The notes below the pieces were generated by a model that had not been told where the DNA came from, searched no databases, and was given only the letters and a program-made list of their open reading frames with translations. A stretch of 64,000 nt of DNA from Whalleya microplaca. Taxonomy: Eukaryota; Ascomycota; Sordariomycetes; Xylariales; Xylariaceae. This document shows, piece after piece, positions 56,827 through 64,000 of this stretch. The stretch is from the NCBI GenBank assembly GCA_022497155.1, contig MU385716.1, positions 744,001 to 808,000 of the forward strand, written 5' to 3'. Every line of letters starts with the position of its first letter. The stretch's first letter is position 1. Both the position numbers and the translations under genes were made by a program.

Positions 56827-59790
56827 GGTGAGAGGAGCTGACCAGATGAACGGCGGCGCAAGGGAGTGTGGTCGGCGATAGAGTTAAGTTATGTGAGTAT
56901 ATAGCCAGAAGCGTCGTAGCGATTCGAGTCTGAATATCTGTAACTGATGACGTTTGTAGCAGATATGTATCAAATTGGGGGAGGTGGTGTCGATATGGTC
57001 ACAGTGGTGCGGGCAGCCAGTCAGCCAGTCTAGGCGCGAGTGGTTATTAGTTACCTATGTAGCCTGCTGCCAGCCCGCTAGCCTGCCAGCCCTGCGTCGC
57101 CGGTGTAATTGTAGTATGTAAGTAGGCTAACCTAGGTAGCTTTAGGTAGCTTTAGGTAGCTTTAGGTAGCTTTAGGTAGCCAACTTCGGTATGTATTACG
57201 TACCAAACGGTGTGTCCTGTGGCCTGTGGACAGATTTTGGCGGGGTATGCACAGCGCCCACGTCGTTTAATGCGTTGTTTGCTTGCTAGCTGTGATCCGT
57301 ACCTAGGCCTAACTGTGTGTACCTAGGCACTGCACCAAGGTATGTAGGATGTAATTGTTATATGTACTGTATGAATTCCGTATTGAAAGTCTGGTTATGA
57401 GAATAGAATAGTGCCACCCCTGAGTGACCACCCGCATCGGGTCACAGGCGAAGCAAGGCACCTAACCCCTAACCTGCTTAGACGTTAGACCTTAGACGTT
57501 AGACAGATGTTATACCTGGAATGGCGCAGCGTTGGATACGCAAGATCTAGATAATAAGAACAAATCACAGGCCAAAGACAAACACGAGGGCATCCTGGGC
57601 ATGGGCCGCACAAGGTTGTCAAAGACAGTGGAGACGAGATAGGAAAGAGTATGTTGGTACCTCGTGCCGGGCGCTCGTGAACGTGGGCTGCGTGTATTCC
57701 TGGGCAGCTGTGTGTGGCTTGCGTGGACGAGGCTGAGCGGAACCTTCAGCTGTGATGTTGTTCAATGTAGGTTGTGTTCAATTACCGCATGTGATCGCTA
57801 AGATTAGGTAGGTAGTGGATATCCAAGATGTATTCTGTCTTGTCGAGTGCTCTCTTCGGTAGATGTGTACCTAAGTTGTTGCTGTAATCCGTATGATGAA
57901 GCGTGTGATGAAGCATGTGAAAAATGTGGTGCAAGGAAGACTGTTAAACCGCGTCTCATGGAGAGGAAGAGGAGTGACTATATGTTGTTGAAGAAGTGCT
58001 CAAAGCATTGACTAGTATGGTATGCTACCTAACTAACCCTTAGTAGAGTAGAGATCAGAGATAAACCTGCCATTTCCCGTTGATGGTTGCGACTGCAGAC
58101 GCCCTAACATAGATTCTTCAACTAGTAGGCAGGTACCCTGCAGACTTAAACGTCCTAACCGACAAGCAAGTCCAATGATCTGGATGAAGGTGACCGTCAA
58201 ATGCTTGTTTTGTTAGTATATACCATAGTATAGTCGAGGTAAGCACTTGGGGATGCTAAAATGAGCAACGACTTATAATAAGCATGTAGCCAGATATAGT
58301 ACACAATACAAGCGCACTTGAAAGATCATGCGTATATCAGGGTTTCGTTTTCCGGATTGCCAGCAACGTTATCGAGAGCGTTATCGACTGACTGTTCTCT
58401 TATGAAAGATGATTCAATACTTTGTCCCTGGAAATGACTAATCGAGTAAATGATTACCAGTTGAGACGCCCTTGATGCACTACTATATTAGCTTGAAGGG
58501 ACGACCGACGCTATCGAAGCGTTCAACTACAACATCCTCGCCAATGAGATTCAGAATCATCAACATCCTATACGCATTCAGTAAGATCTGAGTCTAAACA
58601 GCCAAGGTGGTTAGTCTGAAGGACAAGTAGGTAAACGAGATACTTTCTAGGTAAAGTGCAATAGATTTTCACATATATGCGACAATGGGTGTTTGGGTTC
58701 ATTGCTTTGTCTTTGTCAGCGGCCAAATATAGATTATGTTGGTGGTCACTTGATGCAAGAACGGTCTTTATTTCTATAGGAATTTATATTGGCATGCAGC
58801 TGCACCTTTTTGCTAAACTAAGATCCATTATGAGTTATAATGGCAGGATTCTTGATTCCTCATCCATAAGACTCCATTCAGAGTTCCTAGGTACTATACC
58901 AATGCACTGAAACTATCTTCGGAACGTTGTGTGTGTAATATCTGTAAATGTAAGTAAGGTGATTCAGACGGCTATGAGGCACGTTTATACACTTATGTCC
59001 GTCCTGGTGAGATAAGATGAAACTAATAACAATGATTGAATGGTCCGTGTGGATGGAGAGGGTAGATGGGCTAAGGTATGCACGAAAAGGTATTTTACCT
59101 ACATATGCAGATCTAGATCATCTGATTTCCTCATTTCCTGGATTGAGGGGGTGACTACCTTAGGTTGCCAGCTTGCCTACTGACTTACATGCAGTCAAAC
59201 ATCCATCACTGAATGGAACGGATGTCTCTTCTAACCTAAATATTGCTTGCTGTGTGACAATAGGTCTGTGTTTATATGTAGGTAGGCAGGTAAATTGGGT
59301 TGGGAGCAATACCTAATCAGGTACCTAAGGTACTCCAGTCCCTACTGCGTACCCCTAGCGGTTAAGGGCTTCCAATAGGTACCTAGTGGCTGCTTAGGTA
59401 CCTAACCTTAGGTGTTAAGGTGCCTGCAGACCCCGCATTTATCATAGGTAATTCCTCTCCCCTTTTCAACGGCATTGTACTTAAACGGCCCTTAACTTGA
59501 CGGCATTGTACTCGGATGACGTTGCTCGACCTTCGCAACAGGAAAAGGCGCCCAGTCGTTCTATTTGTAGGCACAACCTAGAACCTAGTTCCAGTTGCCG
59601 CCGTCCTATCACCGCCTGCAGCACATTGTATATCGACCGATACATAATTGCCCCCATCGTCTCGTCCGAGTCGACTCGAGTCCACCGTACTGCGAGGCCA
59701 AGTGCAAGAACATGCGACATACACAACAGTCCGACTCCGAATAGATCACCACGCTGCCTTGCCTTGCCTTGCCTTCGTCCGTCTTGCACC
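56827..59790. other. 3 kb divergent intergenic region
   Basis: No gene seen between the ArfGAP (minus) and the Munc13-like gene (plus). It has a tandem 10-mer repeat at 57131-57180, many TACCTA/TAGGTA half-sites (57299-57330, 59275-59420) and a CCTTG run just before the ATG at 59791. Confidence 0.55.
57131..57180 (+). repeat. tandem 10-bp repeat TTTAGGTAGC
   Basis: Four perfect copies of TTTAGGTAGC (57141-57180), preceded by one variant CCTAGGTAGC (57131-57140). Confidence 0.9.
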
Positions 59791-62700
59791 ATGTCGACGG
59801 CATCAAGGGCATCAAGGAAGTCCTTTGGGCCGCCCAGTCGTCGTATCGACAGTGTCAAGAACAGCGAACGAAGGAGCCGCGCCGCCTCCAGCGCCAGCAA
59901 ACTCGGCGTCAACCACGATGACGCCTACAGCTACGCTCTCCGAGTCGCCTATCTGCATTACCTTCTCCAACCGAAGACCAAACGAAAGCAATGGGTCCCT
60001 GCCGCGAAGAAGCCCCCGGCTCGAGCCCATACCAACATCGGGGACTTAGTCAAGGAATTCGTGCCGGGGAACTCCAATAGTGTCAAGCTCCCCCATGGCT
60101 TCCGGGGCCCCCTGGAGAAGAGAATGGAGGGCGTCATCATGGGCGCCGAAAAACTACCCGGTTACAACGACGCCAACGTCAAGAAGACCTTCGCCCAAGC
60201 ATACACGGCCTTCACCGAGCAGAGCTTTCGCAAAAGCGTCGACAAGGAGCGCAAACTCGAGCCGCTCGTGTTAATATTCTACTCGGCCGCCACGAAGGCG
60301 TGTAGCCTTGGCCACGAACGTGGCGATGACCATTGGAAGCTTCTAGTTGACAGGCATGTCGCCCTCTTTGTGCGGATGGTAACCAGCATTTTGCGAGACG
60401 AAAAGCACGAACGAGACAAGCCGGAACTCATGAGCAGGCTGAGCACCCTCGAAAACAAGCTGCTCACCAATGATCAGAACCTCTTCATTGACACCGGCCA
60501 AGACTCCGGTAGCACGGTCGAGGTGATCATTCCGCTCACCCACGATGTCAAAGACATGCCTATGGTGCAAGATGTGGCTAGAATATTCGGCCTCTCGCAT
60601 TCTGACGTTCAGAGTCATATCGATGCTCAGCGACCAAACTGGACCGAGGAGGCGGCATTGAAGGACCTTAAATCGTACCAGCACCGACTAAACTCTAATA
60701 TGGGTGGTACTCTAGGGAGTCAAGATTTCGACGTCGACGAGGCCTATCAAGAATGGAAAAAGGCAGAGGCGCCTCACTTATCGCAGATGATGCTGGACAT
60801 TTTAACAGCCAAGCCTGAGTTGGCCAGGCGGTCCACGGGTGTCTTTTCGGCTTCCGATAAAGCTTTACCTTCAAGCCCTTCCTCAACACATGCTGATGAT
60901 AGGACATATTCAGAGCTAGGGAAGGCGTTGTCCAAATCAGATCGGTCCTCTCGATCATCTATATATGGCCTCGACCATATCCTTAGCCTTGGCTCCATAT
61001 CGCTCGACGATACAAGCAGTATCAGGACTATCGACGAGACGAATTATACCTTTATCCCACCTGACCCTCGCGAATTTCTAACGGTCATTGCGAAGTACGC
61101 ACTGGAGTTCGATGCCATGCATGACAACGTTGCCGCTGAAGATAGTGTGTTCTCGAAACAGTCCATGGAGCTTCTCACAGAACTATGTGTCCGCTGGCGA
61201 ATACCACAGTTCACTCGTCTAGTCGTCTTCCTGGAAGTAGCCGCTCGTAGGTTCACTGATACTCTATTTACAGTCATTGATCTGGATACCGCTTTTGATC
61301 TGGTAAAAACTCCACCCCCGGAACTCCATAAAGCACCTCATATCTATCTGTACAATGAGAGCCTTGCTTCTATAGACAGAAGCCGGTGGACTATAACGGA
61401 TTATGTTGCGTACCAGCAGACACTCTACGCATTGAATGACGCGCTCCTACGTGAACTCTATGACACGTTAATGCATTGTTACGAACCAAAACCCCCTTCG
61501 GCCGGCCCAGCACTCCACGTGCTGACCAACCACATCTTCAATGATCCCAGCTTCTCGCGAAAGGAGGAAGATGCATTAGAGTACAGCAAGTCACTCGAAA
61601 CCGGTTTACAGGAACGAGCCGCCCAGGTCTACCGTGAGTTTCTTGATGCCGAGATCCCCGAGAGTCAGCAGGACTGGGATTTCAGTCATGTAGTTCAGGT
61701 TGGCAAGTCGGTAGTCAAGCTCTGTGAGAGGATCAAGAAACGCTATAAAAGTCACCCAGAAATTATGGGGGTCAACCCCTTAACTGTACTTGTGGAGACT
61801 ATGTTTCCCAATTTTGAGGAAGATGCTCACGCTTTAGTAAAGAGAATCGTGCAAGTAGCCCAGGATCGAGGTGAAGAACTGCCTCTTCAAGATGGATTCG
61901 ACCTGTATAAGGAACTAGTGGAGATACGGCGCATCCACAGATCATCGTATCCCGGCCGACCTTTCACATTTGACGTCGAAGAGCTACTGGTCGACTTCGT
62001 GTGGCGTTGGATTCAGAACGCCGAGACCCGAGCGGAGGCGTTTGTCGAAGAGGCCATCAAGCAAGATCAGTTCCAAGTTCGAAGCCAGGGGCCCGGTCAT
62101 ATAACTTTGGATTCGGAACGCCACAGTCATTCTATCATCGATATGTTCCAGCTATTCCATCAGACTGCCGACCAGGTCTTTCAACTTGAGTGGGATAACG
62201 ATATCCATCATGCTCGGTTCATGACAACGCTATCAAAGATATTCGCTAACAGCATTGCCCGGTATTGCGAGGTTGTGGGCCTACGGTTTATGAAAGAGAT
62301 GGATACTCCGAGACCCAACGAGAATGATGCAGCAGGAGCAGGGTCTCAAACGACTCAAAGCAAGTTCATGCAATATGCTAAAGACGCGTGGAATAACAAG
62401 GAGAAGATCGAACCCTTCCAGTTCTATCCCGAGGTACAACTCATGCTTCCTAGCCTATTCTTGACTGAATGCTAATATACTTGCAGTCTCTGGTGAAGCT
62501 CAACAATATTGAATGGGCTATGCAGGAATTAGATAAGCTCGAGAGGTCTATGAATGTGGACGCTTGCGCTGCGATCCTCGAGAAAGTCGACGGGCCTAAG
62601 AGGCAGGTCAAGAGGCCAGCGAAGTATGTTTTCACTATCAAGATCGTCGAAGCCGAGGATGTCAAGGCCTGCGATCCAAACGGAACCAGTGATCCCTACG

Positions 62701-64000
62701 TAGTGCTTGTGGACGAGTACCAAAAGCGTTTGCATAAGACACGAGTCGTGATGAGGACACTTAATCCTCGATGGGATGAGTCTGTCGATGTTACAGTTTC
62801 TGGACCCATCAACGTCGTGGCGACGGTATGGGACTACGATACATTCGGCGACCATGATTTCGTTGGTAGAACCTCGTTGAAGCTGGATCCAATTCACTTT
62901 AGCGATTATCTGCCAAGAGAATTTTGGCTGGATCTCGATACACAAGGAAGGATTCTTTTGAGGGTAAGTATGGAGGGAGAACGAGATGACATCCAGTTCT
63001 ATTTCGGTAAAGCTTTCCGCCATCTGAAGAGAACAGAGCGCGATATGGTCCGCAAGGTTACAGACAAGGTGAGTTGCAACCCTATAGATATGGAAAACAG
63101 ACATTTAACAGGCATTTAGCTCACAAGACATATCCATGCATCGCTATCCCACGAGGCCTTACGAAATCTACTTGGACGCAACCTTGCCTCACAGGTCAAC
63201 TCGTTTTTCAAGCGGTCGTCAGCTCCTACACCAATCACCAATGGAGACATTGAAAACGCATTGCAATCACTTTTCAGCTATTTCAACGACAACTTCGCAA
63301 CGATGAAAGAAACGTTGACTGATGCAACCATGGTTGCCGTGATGACACGTCTATGGAAAGAAGTACTTATGGCCATCGAGACTATCGTGGTGCCACCGCT
63401 ATCAGAGAAGCCGTCTAATCAACGGCCACTCAATCAGCGTGAGCTCGACGTGGTATACAAGTGGTTAGAGTTATTATTTGATTTTTTCAATGCACGGGAC
63501 GAAGACGGGGAGGTTCTCGGCGTTCCCGCAGAAGTCCTGAGATCGCCTAAGTATCACGAGCTCGCCTCACTCAATTTCTTCTACTTCGACAGCACCGACA
63601 ACCTGATTCGAACATCGGAGCGCATGGCGGCGGCAACGGTTCAACGCCAGCAGCAGCAGCTACAGAGCCAGATGAGCTCCAACCGTCTTTCCGCTCCCCC
63701 GACACTTGGCGGCTCGCTCAGCGGCGCCGGTGCGGGCCCCGCCTTTGCAAGCATGGGAACTATCCGCAGGGGCAAGAGTATCATGATGAGCCGCAACTTG
63801 GGCACCATGCGCCGCGCCAAGGAGGAGAAGCGCAAGGAAGCCCAAGCTGACCCATCCGATGATATGATACTCCGAATCCTGCGTATGCGACCGGAGGCGA
63901 CAGGTTACCTTAAGGAGAGGCACCGTCAAAAGGAGCGTATGGCTGCGGCTGCAGCAGCTGCGTTGATAGTAAAGCAGAGTGTCAGCCAAGGCTGGAACTC
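59791..64000 (+). CDS. Munc13-like C2/MHD protein (3' end outside window)
   Basis: At least ~1,369 aa are visible; the gene is truncated at the right edge. Exons: 59791-62433, 62487-63068 and 63120 onward (both junctions phase 0). Start at 59791 (MSTASRASRKSFGPPSRR); the frame is open for 98 more codons upstream but has only TTG. The long helical N-terminal and MHD1 region (PREFLTVIAKYALEFDAM; SRWTITDYVAYQQTLYALND) precedes a C2 domain in exon 2 (YVFTIKIVEAEDVKACDPNG, DPYVVLVDEY, NPRWDES, ATVWDYDTFGDHDFVG) whose acidic loops could bind calcium. MHD2 follows (exon 3: ELDVVYKWLELLFDFFNA). The family works in vesicle priming and exocytosis; fungal members are linked to polarised secretion. Confidence 0.92.

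Noticed and set aside
1..64000. CRISPR arrays, rRNA, tRNA, full-length transposons
   Set aside because: No regularly spaced repeats, rRNA segments, cloverleaf candidates with a convincing T-loop, or transposase/reverse-transcriptase frames were recognised by eye. A tRNAscan or repeat search could still find short elements.

Overview
The window is nuclear DNA of a filamentous ascomycete (Pezizomycotina, most likely Sordariomycetes). Most genes carry short GT-AG introns of about 50-150 bases with CTAAC/CTGAC-type branch sites. The gene families are typical of that group: HET, Clr5, Zn2Cys6 and CALB-like lipase. Coding and spacer DNA have similar, moderate GC content. I reconstructed splice sites by eye from frame continuity, donor and acceptor signals and family knowledge, and they are stated for each gene.

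Layout. 0-25 kb is mainly conserved housekeeping sequence: a C2H2 regulator, ribosomal protein uS19, a probable complex I subunit with a His-rich insert, the BiP exchange factor SIL1, a Clr5-domain protein, a 4 kb gene-free stretch, a large single-pass membrane protein, an F-box-like zinc/membrane protein, 3-hydroxyanthranilate dioxygenase, a CTR copper transporter and a Nudix CoA-type hydrolase. 24.7-42 kb looks accessory: a HET-domain protein, a beta-lactamase-like serine hydrolase, a Zn2Cys6 factor, an aldo-keto reductase, a divergent SEC11 signal-peptidase paralogue, a disordered protein, a membrane-anchored SDR, an alpha/beta hydrolase and a saccharopine-dehydrogenase-like reductase. No PKS, NRPS or terpene synthase is present. 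43-46 kb holds a CHK2-type FHA kinase. 53-64 kb holds a BAR-PH-ArfGAP (Csx2 type) and the start of a Munc13-like C2/MHD protein that runs off the right edge.

The standout is 46.3-49.1 kb. Two adjacent, same-strand, intron-free genes encode full-length relatives of bacterial MurB (UDP-N-acetylenolpyruvoylglucosamine reductase) and MurA (UDP-GlcNAc enolpyruvyl transferase), in pathway-linked order with a 136-base spacer. These are the two committed steps to UDP-MurNAc, the peptidoglycan precursor, which fungi do not normally make. Nearly all catalytic residues are retained. A divergently transcribed CALB-like lipase with an intact Ser-Asp-His triad shares the upstream region. No murC-F, ddl or transglycosylase lies in the window, so the end product is open: a UDP-MurNAc-derived molecule, support or control of endohyphal bacteria, or a new nucleotide-sugar ether metabolite.
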